The notes: generated by a model from the letters alone, not told the origin. Positions 7,932 through 15,013 are shown, counted from the stretch's first letter. The stretch is 15,411 nt of DNA from an uncultured Porphyromonadaceae bacterium (GCA_902495075.1 CABUVO010000052.1:1-15411), one strand, 5' to 3'. A program made the numbers and translations.

Positions 7932-9269
7932 ATGAAACCAAAATATCTTTTAAGCTTTTTAGTAATCCTGATTATGACCCTCGCGGTTTTAGCGTTTGCA
8001 ACCGGAGGGGAAAGTGCGAGATGGCATATCGTTGGGATTGGCGGAGTTTCCCTTATTGTGTGCGTGCTCCTCTACAGAAGCGTTGTGAAACCTGTCACAG
8101 CTGCCCGACGCGGTCTGGAACTTTTGGCTGCCCAGGATTTCAATAACCGTCTGGTAAAGGTTCATGAACCTGGAGCCGACAAGATAGTGGCTCTTTTCAA
8201 TGATCTTATCACGCGCCTTAAAAACGAGCGGCTGCGACTTCGCGAACAAGACACCTTTCTGCGTCTACTCATCGAGGCCTCTCCAATGGGGATTATCCTC
8301 CTCAATCTCGAAGGGAAAGTGACAATGGTGAATGATGCTTTCCTAAAGATTTCCGAAATTGCAGGAAAGGATATAATTACGGGGAAGCCACTCAAGGAGG
8401 TTGACACAACAATGGTTAAATCCCTCCTCTCCCTTCAGCCGGGCGAGAACAAGGTCATAAGACAGGATGGATCGCGTATGTTCAGGTTATATCACCTCTG
8501 GTTTATTCAGGAGGGATTCCGACGTCATTTCTATCTTGTGGAAAGTCTTACAGATGAGCTCCGCATTGCCGAGAAGGAAGCCTACGAGAAAGTGATACGC
8601 ATGATTTCTCACGAGGTCAACAACACGATGGGAAGCGTACAGTCGATATTGGAGACTCTTGCGGATGAAACGCGAGAAGACTCCGAACTATGCGACACTA
8701 TCGAGAGCTGTCGCGAACGATGCGAGACGATGTGTGGTTTCATCGATTCTTTCGCGGATCTCGCCCGCATTCCCGAACCGGTGTTCTCCTGCGTCAACAT
8801 CGACAATGAGCTTACAAAAATGCTTCCGTTCCTGCGCCTGATGGCTCCTGAGTCTATCGAAATATCTTTCAACAATGAGAATGCAATTCCTGCCGGTGAA
8901 AAAGATAGAAAAATTATCAATGCGGACATGACGCTTCTCCAGCAAGCAATCGTGAATATCGTAAAGAATGCTGTTGAGGGCATTCTGGAAAAGCCGGATA
9001 AAAAAAACCGGAATGGTGTAACGGGGCATATCCGAATCGTCACAGAGAAGGATGATTCGGGCGTGCATCTGACTATAGCCAACGACGGAGAACCGATCTC
9101 GGCAGAGACGGCTTCTCACCTTTTCAGTCCGTTCTATTCAACAAAAAAGTCAGGACGAGGGCTCGGCCTGACTCTTGTATCTGACGTGTTGCGCAAACAC
9201 AACTGTTCATTTAAACTCCGCACGGACGATGACTCAATCACCCGCTTCAGCATCGGCTTTCTTCGGTAA
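7932..9269 (+). CDS. Membrane histidine kinase with PAS domain, partner of the upstream regulator
   Basis: A 445-residue kinase. ATG at 7932 is preferred over an in-frame TTG two codons upstream. Two membrane segments (about 5-24 and 31-48) are separated by only a few residues, so there is almost no periplasmic sensor. A HAMP-like linker, a PAS domain (about 112-200), a phospho-acceptor helix with His227 in MISHEVNNTMG, and a full ATPase domain follow: N-box NIVKNAVEG, G1 ANDGEP (about 381), and GRGLGLTLV (about 410). The HEVNN form of the H-box resembles NtrY-like kinases. Signal input is therefore likely within the membrane or cytoplasm, perhaps from the transporter itself (inference). The 3' end overlaps nhaA, which is convergent. 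Confidence 0.92.
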   Translation: MKPKYLLSFLVILIMTLAVLAFATGGESARWHIVGIGGVSLIVCVLLYRSVVKPVTAARRGLELLAAQDFNNRLVKVHEPGADKIVALFNDLITRLKNERLRLREQDTFLRLLIEASPMGIILLNLEGKVTMVNDAFLKISEIAGKDIITGKPLKEVDTTMVKSLLSLQPGENKVIRQDGSRMFRLYHLWFIQEGFRRHFYLVESLTDELRIAEKEAYEKVIRMISHEVNNTMGSVQSILETLADETREDSELCDTIESCRERCETMCGFIDSFADLARIPEPVFSCVNIDNELTKMLPFLRLMAPESIEISFNNENAIPAGEKDRKIINADMTLLQQAIVNIVKNAVEGILEKPDKKNRNGVTGHIRIVTEKDDSGVHLTIANDGEPISAETASHLFSPFYSTKKSGRGLGLTLVSDVLRKHNCSFKLRTDDDSITRFSIGFLR

Positions 9270-10595
9270 GGTGAAATGAAGGGCTGCCCAACCGAGAATA
9301 CCGGCAAGGAGCGAGCCGACAAGTATGCCGAGTTTGGAATCGTTAAGCAATTGAGAGGATATCGGATCGCCGGCACCAAAAGAGAGGGTGGCGATAAACA
9401 GCGACACAGTAAAACCTATACCACCGAGGAGCGACACGGATGCAAGACTTCCCCAATTTGTGCCTTCGGGCATCGGTGCCCATTTCAACAGAATGCATAT
9501 CGCCGCAAAGAGGAATATACCTAAAAACTTACCGCCTATAAGGCTGACGATGATGGCGGGAGCTATGCCGTGGAAGAGCTGGCTGATCTCCATGTCACCG
9601 AAGAATATACCGGCATTAGCAAAAGCAAACAGAGGCACTATGATATAGTTCACCAACGGATGGAGAGTATCTTCCATATCCTGGAGAGGTGAAATAACCT
9701 TATCTGATGCCGACTCTATCTCTTTCAGCTGGTTCATCTGCTCTTTGCTCAGGATTGTGCGGGAATTAAGATTCTCGTCATTTTCATGAGCGAAGAAGGA
9801 TATGTTCTTTCGGATGGTCTGAATATATTTTTTTGGTGCGAACACCGGTTTGGCTGGCACACAAAACGCTACCAACACTCCGGCAATCGTGGGATGTATT
9901 CCAGCATTCAGGAAACAGAACCATACGAACGCTCCCAAGAATACATAGAACATCTTTGACTGAATACCGGCTTTTCCTCCCAAGAAAAGGAGCAACAGAC
10001 ATGCAGCGGCATAAAGCAGAAGCATATAGTCGATGTGAGTGCTGTAGAATATGGCGATAACAAGAATACCACCGATATCGTCAACCACTGCCAAGGTGGT
10101 CAGGAAGACTTTCAGACCTATGGGCACGCGGTTGCCGAGCATGGCAAGCACACCTAATGAGAATGCGATGTCGGTAGCCATCGGAATTGCAGCACCACCG
10201 GCATAGGGAGTGCCTTTTGCCATAAGATAATATATCAGCACCGGCACGCACATTCCGCCGATAGCCGCCACAATCGGCAGCAACGCGTTGCGGAATGACG
10301 ACAACTCACCAACCAACACTTCTCGCTTGATCTCCAACCCTACCGAGAAAAAGAACAGAGCCATCAGTGCATCGTTGATGAATGCCATAATGGACATCGG
10401 CTGTCCGTGATGACTGAAAAGATTGAAATCCCCTACCCTCAGTTCGACCTCATTGAGCCATATCGACTCATAGATAGGTCTCGTGAAAGGGAGATTCACC
10501 ACAAGCAATGCCATGACAGTGGCAAAGATCAGCACATTGCCACCGTTAGCATAATTCTTTATGGTTTTTTGCGCAGTAAAAAATACAGAAGCCAC
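9234..10595 (-). CDS. nhaA: Na+/H+ antiporter NhaA
   Basis: A 453-residue polytopic membrane protein that would exchange cytoplasmic Na+ (or Li+) for external protons, supporting pH and sodium homeostasis. It aligns by eye with E. coli NhaA along most of its length: INDALMALFFFSVGLEIKRE (73-92), ATDIAFSLGVLAMLG (about 140-154), and LAVVDDIGGI with Asp172-Asp173, equivalent to the ion-binding Asp163-Asp164 of E. coli. The lysine in IGGKFLG corresponds to Lys300. It is longer than the E. coli protein because of a charged insert of about 50 residues (FFAHENDENLNSRTILSKEQ region) and extended ends. The start is GTG at 10595; an in-frame stop lies a few codons upstream. Its last 36 bp overlap the kinase gene. 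It lies downstream of bcp across a repeat-filled gap. Confidence 0.95.
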   Translation of the reverse strand: MASVFFTAQKTIKNYANGGNVLIFATVMALLVVNLPFTRPIYESIWLNEVELRVGDFNLFSHHGQPMSIMAFINDALMALFFFSVGLEIKREVLVGELSSFRNALLPIVAAIGGMCVPVLIYYLMAKGTPYAGGAAIPMATDIAFSLGVLAMLGNRVPIGLKVFLTTLAVVDDIGGILVIAIFYSTHIDYMLLLYAAACLLLLFLGGKAGIQSKMFYVFLGAFVWFCFLNAGIHPTIAGVLVAFCVPAKPVFAPKKYIQTIRKNISFFAHENDENLNSRTILSKEQMNQLKEIESASDKVISPLQDMEDTLHPLVNYIIVPLFAFANAGIFFGDMEISQLFHGIAPAIIVSLIGGKFLGIFLFAAICILLKWAPMPEGTNWGSLASVSLLGGIGFTVSLFIATLSFGAGDPISSQLLNDSKLGILVGSLLAGILGWAALHFTLPKKADAEAGD

Positions 10596-10610
10596 GTTGT
10601 GTAATTTTTT

Positions 10611-10692
10611 AGGTTTTAGGCTTTAGGTATTAGGCTTTAGATATTTGCTTACCCGAATGGTTCTAAAGCCTAAAGCCTAAAACCTAAAGCCT
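10611..10692. repeat. TTTAGGC-type heptamer inverted repeat between bcp and nhaA
   Basis: Two 31-nt arms, 10611-10641 and 10662-10692, are built of heptamers (YTTTAGG or its complement) and are reverse complements apart from a few heptamer-to-heptamer substitutions. They surround a 20-nt loop. The unit is the same as in the gap at 1609-1780. In either strand's transcript it would form a long, weak-GC hairpin. It occupies almost the whole 102-bp gap, so no separate nhaA promoter was identified. Confidence 0.85.
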
Positions 10693-10697
10693 CATTA

Positions 10698-11174
10698 TCA
10701 TGCCGGATTCGGGTTGAAACGATTGTCGAGGATGGCGAAGAGCTGTTCGGAAGCCTCTTTGGTCTTAACTTTCTCTATCACATCGGTTACCACCCCATTC
10801 TCATCTGTCACGAATGTGGTGCGCACGATGCCCATATATTCCCTGCCTGCCATCTTTTTCTTCTGCCATACTCCCGCCAATTCGCAGAGCGCATGCTCCG
10901 TGTCTGCCACAAGAGGAAAACTCAATGCAAACTTGGCTGCAAATTTATTATGACTTTCGGGAGAATCTTTGCTGACTCCGATAATCTGATATCCCATCTT
11001 CTCGAAGATAGAATAATTATCACGGAAATTGCAAGCCTCGGCAGTGCATCCGGGGGTGTTGTCTTTCGGATAAAAATATATTATAAAACGTTTGCCGGGA
11101 TAATCCGACAATTTAACTTCTTTACCTTCGGCATCAACGCCGAGCACATCAGGGAATTTATCACCTATATTCAT
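10698..11174 (-). CDS. bcp: Thiol peroxidase Bcp (PrxQ-type peroxiredoxin)
   Basis: A 158-residue cytoplasmic peroxiredoxin reducing H2O2 and organic hydroperoxides with thioredoxin as likely electron donor. The catalytic motif NTPGCTAEAC holds peroxidatic Cys43 with Thr40, and a second cysteine five residues on (Cys48), the arrangement of atypical two-cysteine Bcp/PrxQ proteins. The FIIYFYPKD strand before it and the arginine in IVRTTFV are also family hallmarks. Length is normal. It lies between lepA and nhaA on the same strand, with a hairpin in the lepA-bcp gap, so it may have its own promoter, though no good one was found. Confidence 0.95.
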   Translation of the reverse strand: MNIGDKFPDVLGVDAEGKEVKLSDYPGKRFIIYFYPKDNTPGCTAEACNFRDNYSIFEKMGYQIIGVSKDSPESHNKFAAKFALSFPLVADTEHALCELAGVWQKKKMAGREYMGIVRTTFVTDENGVVTDVIEKVKTKEASEQLFAILDNRFNPNPA

Positions 11175-11217
11175 AATCCTGTAAATTAAATAATTTCTAT
11201 CGTATCTAATAATAATT

Positions 11218-11254
11218 TTATAGCTATAGAGACCGGTGGTCTCTATAGCTATAA
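11218..11254 (-). terminator. Perfect 17-bp hairpin after lepA, probable terminator
   Basis: TTATAGCTATAGAGACC (11218-11234), loop GGT, and its exact complement (11238-11254) lie 20 nt past the lepA stop codon and before bcp. The flanks are AT-rich, but there is no clear U-run on the minus-strand side, so it may work as a transcription stop or as a 3' stabilising hairpin. Confidence 0.6.
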
Positions 11255-11274
11255 CAATTTATAAAGTGTTTTTA

Positions 11275-13062
11275 TTAATCAAGTTTCAAAACTGCGAGGA
11301 AAGCTTTCTGAGGCACCTCCACTGAACCGATCTGTTTCATTCGCTTTTTACCGGCTTTCTGTTTCTCAAGTAGTTTGCGTTTACGGGAAATATCACCACC
11401 GTAACACTTCGCTGTCACATCCTTACGCACAGCCTTGATCGTTTCGCGGGCTATGATCTTGGCTCCGATTGCAGCCTGGATGGCGATGTCAAACTGCTGG
11501 CGAGGAATCAGTTCCTTAAGTTTCTCACACATGCGGCGACCGAATCTCACGGCATTCGCCTCATGCGTCAGCGTGGAAAGCGCATCCACGCTCTCGCCGT
11601 TGAGAAGGATGTCCAGCTTCACAAGCTTGGATTCCCTGTAATCGTGGATATGATAGTCGAATGATGCATACCCTTTGGAGATGGATTTCAGCTTGTCGTA
11701 GAAATCTATCACGATCTCGCCAAGCGGCATATCGAAAGTCAGCTCCATACGGTTGCCCGATATATATTCCTGCTTCACGAGTTCACCGCGCTTGCCGAGA
11801 CACAGTGTCATTATCGGACCGATGAAATCGGCTTGCGTGATGATTGTGGCGCGGATATACGGTTCTTCGATATGATCAATAAGCGTTGCCTCAGGGAGTC
11901 CTGACGGATTATGCACCTCTGTCTTGTTTCCCTTTTTGTCGTAAACGAGATAGGAAACGTTAGGCACGGTGGTGATGACATCCATGTCAAACTCTCTTCC
12001 GAGACGCTCCTGCACAATCTCCATGTGCAGCAGACCAAGGAAGCCGCAACGGAAACCGAACCCTAAGGCTGCAGACGATTCTGGCTGGAATGTCAGGGAA
12101 GCATCATTGAGCTGCAGTTTCTCAAGCGATGCACGAAGATTCTCGAAATCCTCCGTCTCGATAGGATAAACACCGGCGAAGACCATCGGTTTCACCTCCT
12201 CGAATCCGGCTATCGCCTTGTCGCAGGGACGGTTCACGTGCGTGATGGTGTCACCGACCTTTACCTCTTTCGAGCTTTTTATTCCGGAGATGATATAGCC
12301 TACATTACCTGCCGACAGCTCTTTACGGGGAGCCATATCCAGTTTCAGCACACCAATCTCGTCGGCATGATACTCCTTGCTGGTAGATACGAATTTCACA
12401 AAATCATCTGTGCGGATTGTACCGTTCACAATCTTGTAGTAGGCGATGATGCCGCGGAAAGGATTGAACACGGAATCGAAAATAAGAGCCTGTAAAGGTG
12501 CCTCCGGATCTCCTTTCGGTGCGGGCACTCTCTCAACAATAGCTTGCAGGATTTCATCCACACCCATACCGGTCTTGCCGCTGGCGCGAATAATCTCCGA
12601 CGGGTCGCAACCCAACAGATCCACGATTTGATCTTCAACCTCCTCCGGTTTGGCGCTGTCGAGGTCGCACTTGTTGATCACCGGGATAATCTCAAGATCA
12701 TTGCCGATAGCCATGTATAGATTGGAAATCGTCTGCGCCTGAATACCCTGCGAGGCATCCACAATCAGTAGGGCTCCCTCACAGGCAGCGATAGAACGCG
12801 ATACCTCATAAGAGAAGTCGACGTGTCCCGGAGTGTCAATAAGATTCAGGGTATATTTCTCGCCATTGAGCTCATAATCCATCTGGATTGCATGGCTCTT
12901 GATTGTTATTCCTCGTTCACGCTCGAGATCCATGTCGTCAAGCACCTGAGCCTCCATATCCTTCCCCGTCACAGTATTGGTGCGTTCGAGAAGACGGTCA
13001 GCCAAAGTAGACTTACCATGGTCTATATGCGCTATTATACAGAAATTCCTTATATTCTTCAT
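11275..13062 (-). CDS. lepA: Elongation factor 4 (LepA), ribosomal back-translocase GTPase
   Basis: A complete 595-residue translation GTPase. G1 AHIDHGKST is at 11-19, G2 RGITI at 50-54, G3 DTPGH at 76-80, and G4 NKCD at 130-133. EF-G-like domains follow, then the LepA-specific C-terminal domain ending KKRMKQIGSVEVPQKAFLAVL. Length matches the family. LepA binds ribosomes and is thought to help with stalled or mispositioned elongation or with initiation. It is the first gene of the minus-strand group and has its own clear promoter. Confidence 0.98.
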   Translation of the reverse strand: MKNIRNFCIIAHIDHGKSTLADRLLERTNTVTGKDMEAQVLDDMDLERERGITIKSHAIQMDYELNGEKYTLNLIDTPGHVDFSYEVSRSIAACEGALLIVDASQGIQAQTISNLYMAIGNDLEIIPVINKCDLDSAKPEEVEDQIVDLLGCDPSEIIRASGKTGMGVDEILQAIVERVPAPKGDPEAPLQALIFDSVFNPFRGIIAYYKIVNGTIRTDDFVKFVSTSKEYHADEIGVLKLDMAPRKELSAGNVGYIISGIKSSKEVKVGDTITHVNRPCDKAIAGFEEVKPMVFAGVYPIETEDFENLRASLEKLQLNDASLTFQPESSAALGFGFRCGFLGLLHMEIVQERLGREFDMDVITTVPNVSYLVYDKKGNKTEVHNPSGLPEATLIDHIEEPYIRATIITQADFIGPIMTLCLGKRGELVKQEYISGNRMELTFDMPLGEIVIDFYDKLKSISKGYASFDYHIHDYRESKLVKLDILLNGESVDALSTLTHEANAVRFGRRMCEKLKELIPRQQFDIAIQAAIGAKIIARETIKAVRKDVTAKCYGGDISRKRKLLEKQKAGKKRMKQIGSVEVPQKAFLAVLKLD

Positions 13063-13098
13063 CTATGTCAAAGAAATTGCTTAAAACAAATTCAAACA

Positions 13099-13130
13099 CA
13101 AAATTAGTCATAAATTATGGAATTTACAAC
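13099..13130 (-). promoter_or_regulatory. Bacteroidetes-type promoter of lepA
   Basis: On the minus strand GTTG (13130-13127), a 20-nt spacer, and TAATTTTG (13106-13099) fit the -33/-7 consensus. Transcription would start near 13093, giving a leader of roughly 30 nt before the ATG at 13062. Confidence 0.6.
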
Positions 13131-13144
13131 CATCCGCCGATATC

Positions 13145-13333
13145 TCAAGTCGTAGCTACATGATAGCTACATGTAGCCGCCTCAAGTCGTAGCTGCTGTT
13201 GCTCGTAACTGCAGCACAAACAAAGGATAAAATTCCTCTCCATTACCAGCCGCAATTCTGCAATTGCAAGCAAGCCGGAGCCCGCCACCCACATGCAGCT
13301 ACGATTTGACACTCACATGCAGCTACGATCTGA
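13145..13333. repeat. Cluster of direct and inverted TCGTAGCT-type repeats
   Basis: TCAAGTCGTAGCTACATG (13145-13162) and TCAAGTCGTAGCTGC (13182-13196) are in one orientation. CATGCAGCTACGATTTGA (13292-13309) and CATGCAGCTACGATCTGA (13316-13333) are in the other, the last two in tandem with a 24-bp period. A perfect 12-bp palindrome GCTACATGTAGC lies at 13166-13177. The two halves could pair across the cluster. Function unknown. Confidence 0.8.
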
Positions 13334-13357
13334 CATTCACATCAGAGGCAATTTAAA

Positions 13358-13448
13358 TAAATATCGTATCTGCCCTTGAAGAGGGCAAATAATTATAACC
13401 CCGCATCGACCGGGAGGTTCCGCAGGAAACGAACCGGTCGGTGTGGGG
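13358..13448 (+). repeat. Dispersed structured repeat, copy B
   Basis: The segment 13358-13431 matches 15225-15298 without gaps at 71 of 74 positions. It contains a hairpin TGCCCTTGAAGAGGGCA (13371-13387). Beyond the shared part, 13399-13413 pairs with 13434-13448 in a 15-bp stem whose only non-Watson-Crick positions would be G-U in RNA, with a small inner TTCC/GGAA stem in the loop. Its right flank differs from copies A and C. Confidence 0.85.
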
Positions 13449-13546
13449 ATCAGACCTCTTAGCGTCAAACGGCATCGGAGATGTCGAATAGTACTCGACT
13501 CCTATCTATTAATCACACTCTTCGAGGGTTAGCCACATAATCATAA

Positions 13547-13570
13547 CACAGAGGCGCAGAGGAACAGAGG
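13547..13570. repeat. Three CACAGAGG-type octamers
   Basis: CACAGAGG, CGCAGAGG and AACAGAGG follow each other without spacers. A related octamer pair, CGCCAAGG and CGCGAAGG, lies at 14963-14978 on the other side of the abi gene. These are noncoding short-period repeats. Confidence 0.7.
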
Positions 13571-13578
13571 TTTAAAGT

Positions 13579-13613
13579 AATGTGAAATGTTGAATGTGTA
13601 ATGTTGAATTTTC
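13579..13613. repeat. Five AATGTTG-type heptamers
   Basis: AATGTGA, AATGTTG, AATGTGT, AATGTTG and AATTTTC stand in exact 7-nt phase. Sequence differs from the other heptamer tracts in the window, but the period is the same. Confidence 0.75.
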
Positions 13614-13618
13614 AGGCG

Positions 13619-13642
13619 CGTCAGGTCGTAAACGACCTGACG
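13619..13642. terminator. Perfect 11-bp hairpin with a two-base loop centre, function uncertain
   Basis: CGTCAGGTCGT, AA, ACGACCTGACG form a perfect hairpin. No U-run follows on either strand, so a terminator role is only one option; a protein-binding palindrome or a remnant of a mobile repeat would look the same. It lies just downstream (minus strand) of the predicted small RNA. Confidence 0.35.
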
Positions 13643-13696
13643 GAGACACAGAGCCCGATTCGATAATGTGAACTGTTACTGATGGTGACCTCCGGT

Positions 13697-13787
13697 ATAA
13701 AAGGCGAGGTCATGCAGTAAAATGCATGACCTCTTTTTACCTTTTAGAGTGTTGGCATTGAGCATTAAGTCAATACCGGCACTATTT
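13697..13787 (-). ncRNA. Predicted ~90-nt small RNA next to the abi gene (abiF-RNA-like candidate)
   Basis: A promoter at 13822-13792 predicts a start near 13787. The RNA would open with a stem of AGTG (13783-13780) with CACT (13751-13748), enclosing GGTATTGA (13777-13770) paired with TCAATGCC (13761-13754, one G-U) around an 8-nt loop. A purine-rich linker follows, then a perfect 11-bp hairpin GAGGTCATGCA/TGCATGACCTC (13733-13723 and 13716-13706), and GCCTTTTAT. AAAAGG in the linker (13745-13740) could also pair with CCTTTT (13704-13699), extending the last stem. Known context: a conserved structured RNA, the abiF motif, has been described beside Abi_2-family genes in bacteria. This RNA has the expected place, size and compact hairpin layout, but I could not compare it with the published consensus. 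Confidence 0.5.
13706..13738 (+). terminator. Intrinsic terminator, probably bidirectional
   Basis: Perfect 11-bp stem GAGGTCATGCA (13706-13716) and TGCATGACCTC (13723-13733) with a 6-nt loop. On the plus strand it is followed directly by TTTTT (13734-13738). On the minus strand it is followed by GCCTTTTAT, and would end the predicted small RNA. TGACCTC at 13686-13692 could compete for the left arm on the plus strand, but no plus-strand gene needing attenuation is present. Confidence 0.7.
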
Positions 13788-13791
13788 TTTA

Positions 13792-13822
13792 CAAAGGTAT
13801 TAATTCTTTCCAAGAAAACAAA
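13792..13822 (-). promoter_or_regulatory. Consensus Bacteroidetes promoter downstream of the abi gene
   Basis: On the minus strand TTTG (13822-13819), a 19-nt spacer, and TACCTTTG (13799-13792) match the -33/-7 consensus fully. No protein gene starts downstream of it, only the two hairpins ending at 13706, which is why a small RNA is proposed. Confidence 0.65.
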
Positions 13823-13858
13823 ATTATCTTAGAAAAAGTTGAATATTTTTATGAAATC

Positions 13859-13878
13859 TCTAATAATTTCTAATAATT
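13859..13878. repeat. Tandem 10-bp repeat across the abi stop codon
   Basis: TCTAATAATT is present twice head to tail (13859-13868 and 13869-13878), spanning the abi stop codon. A small duplication with no evident effect on the frame. Confidence 0.6.
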
Positions 13879-14763
13879 AAGTAGTAACAATCCACTTACT
13901 TCTTCAAGAATTTGCCGTACCATTGGATAGCTACCATATCTCTTTATTAAAGTCTCAATTTCCATTTTATATTCATTGTAACGATTTACAGAAATCTGCT
14001 TTATAATGTAAAGTACGACATGAATGGCACCATTAAGATTCTGATTTTCGCCTATGCCCCTCATCATAGCAGGACCTCTTCTTATTGAGTGTTCAGGACC
14101 AAAATCAAATAAAACACGACCATGTGCACATGTATTCCTAAGGTTGCGCAAAAGCTCCATATAGTTTTCAAACACTACAGGATAATTAATCCCGAAATGT
14201 TTTGATATATCAATTCTCAAATCTTCGATACGGATTGCCTTATAAAGGGAAAGCATCGCTCCCATGGTCATATTCTCTATCGTTTTCCATGCAGGAGCAT
14301 AGATATCATTAAGATACTTGCGATGATGACGCGCTATTTCAGGAATGCGCTTAAATGTTTCGTTATAAACTTTTGTCGGGAAAGTCTGAACATATCCTCT
14401 GGACACTATTGCAGGATCAGCAAACCATGTAGGTTTGGTTTCATATGCATTAGACACGACATATGTCATATAGGTTCTTACCGCTATTTCTATACGGCTT
14501 AATGCTTTATATAAAATATTCCTTAAATTGAAATCGAAATAATACAATTTTACAGCATCATCAAAACTTGCGTTTTGCTTAAAATCATGCGTTCTATTCT
14601 CAAAATTAGGATAAGACTTTTCAAACGGAAACCAATAAAATCCCAGTCTATAATACCCAACATCAAGAAGCACTTCTTTTGCTTTCTCAATATCTCTAAT
14701 AATTAGACCTCTGCTTTGCAACAGGCTAATCTGTTCTTCTAATTTTATGGCTTTACGACCCAT
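13870..14763 (-). CDS. Abi_2 / AbiF-AbiD-like HEPN abortive-infection protein
   Basis: A 297-residue cytoplasmic protein of the Abi_2 family (AbiD/AbiF-like), associated with phage defence by abortive infection. Typical N-terminal features are ISLLQSRGLIIRDIEKAKEVL followed by VGYYRLGFYWFPF and YYFDFNLRNILYKALSRIEIAVRT. Near residue 209 the sequence RNLRNTCAHGR contains Arg209 and His214, the Rx4H motif of HEPN ribonucleases, so an RNA-cutting activity is plausible. Length is normal and the frame is intact. The gene is visibly richer in A+T than the housekeeping genes beside it, suggesting acquisition. It has its own promoter and is followed on the same strand by a predicted small RNA. The cassette lies between direct repeats B and C. 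RNA-cleavage and toxin roles are inferred from the family. Confidence 0.9.
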   Translation of the reverse strand: MGRKAIKLEEQISLLQSRGLIIRDIEKAKEVLLDVGYYRLGFYWFPFEKSYPNFENRTHDFKQNASFDDAVKLYYFDFNLRNILYKALSRIEIAVRTYMTYVVSNAYETKPTWFADPAIVSRGYVQTFPTKVYNETFKRIPEIARHHRKYLNDIYAPAWKTIENMTMGAMLSLYKAIRIEDLRIDISKHFGINYPVVFENYMELLRNLRNTCAHGRVLFDFGPEHSIRRGPAMMRGIGENQNLNGAIHVVLYIIKQISVNRYNEYKMEIETLIKRYGSYPMVRQILEEVSGLLLLNY

Positions 14764-14767
14764 ATTG

Positions 14768-14799
14768 CAAAGTTATGAAATTATTTCTAACTTTCCAAT
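14768..14799 (-). promoter_or_regulatory. Promoter of the abi gene with an embedded palindrome
   Basis: On the minus strand ATTG (14799-14796), a 20-nt spacer and TAACTTTG (14775-14768) match the -33/-7 consensus. The ATG at 14763 follows 4 nt later, implying an almost leaderless mRNA. Positions 14769-14794 form a near-perfect palindrome (AAAGTTA, T, GAAAT, T, ATTTC, TAACTTT) that covers the -7 box and most of the spacer, a suitable place for a repressor. Confidence 0.65.
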
Positions 14800-15013
14800 C
14801 TAAATCTACAGAATTCCTATGCCTCAAATAGAGCCTCCAATAGAGTAGTTTCTATAACATTTGTTGTAGTTTAGGAGTTTCAACAACATTTGTTTCATCA
14901 AATCCTGCTGCGACAGATAAAATTGACAAACCTCAACAACCTGAATCAACTTAATATTTAGACGCCAAGGCGCGAAGGGCGAAGTTTGACTCGAATTCTC
15001 TGAAGGTCGCTTC

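Larger units (their letters stand above)
13063..13869. other. 0.8-kb noncoding, repeat- and hairpin-rich region
   Basis: No credible protein gene was found here. In order it holds: the lepA promoter; a cluster of TCGTAGCT-type repeats (13145-13333); dispersed repeat copy B with hairpins (13358-13448); an unassigned stretch (13449-13546); octamers CACAGAGG/CGCAGAGG/AACAGAGG (13547-13570); heptamers AATGTTG (13579-13613); a perfect 11-bp hairpin (13619-13642); and the promoter, two hairpins and terminator of a predicted small RNA on the minus strand (13697-13822). Confidence 0.8.

Noticed and set aside
12823..13107. Plus-strand open frame antisense to the lepA start
   Set aside because: A shadow of the strongly conserved lepA frame.
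13292..13333. Possible CRISPR repeat-spacer array (24-bp period)
   Set aside because: Only two units without unique spacers, and no cas genes nearby.
13686..13738. Attenuator: TGACCTC at 13686 competing with the terminator stem on the plus strand
   Set aside because: There is no plus-strand gene or promoter around it that such a switch could control; kept only as a remark under the terminator.
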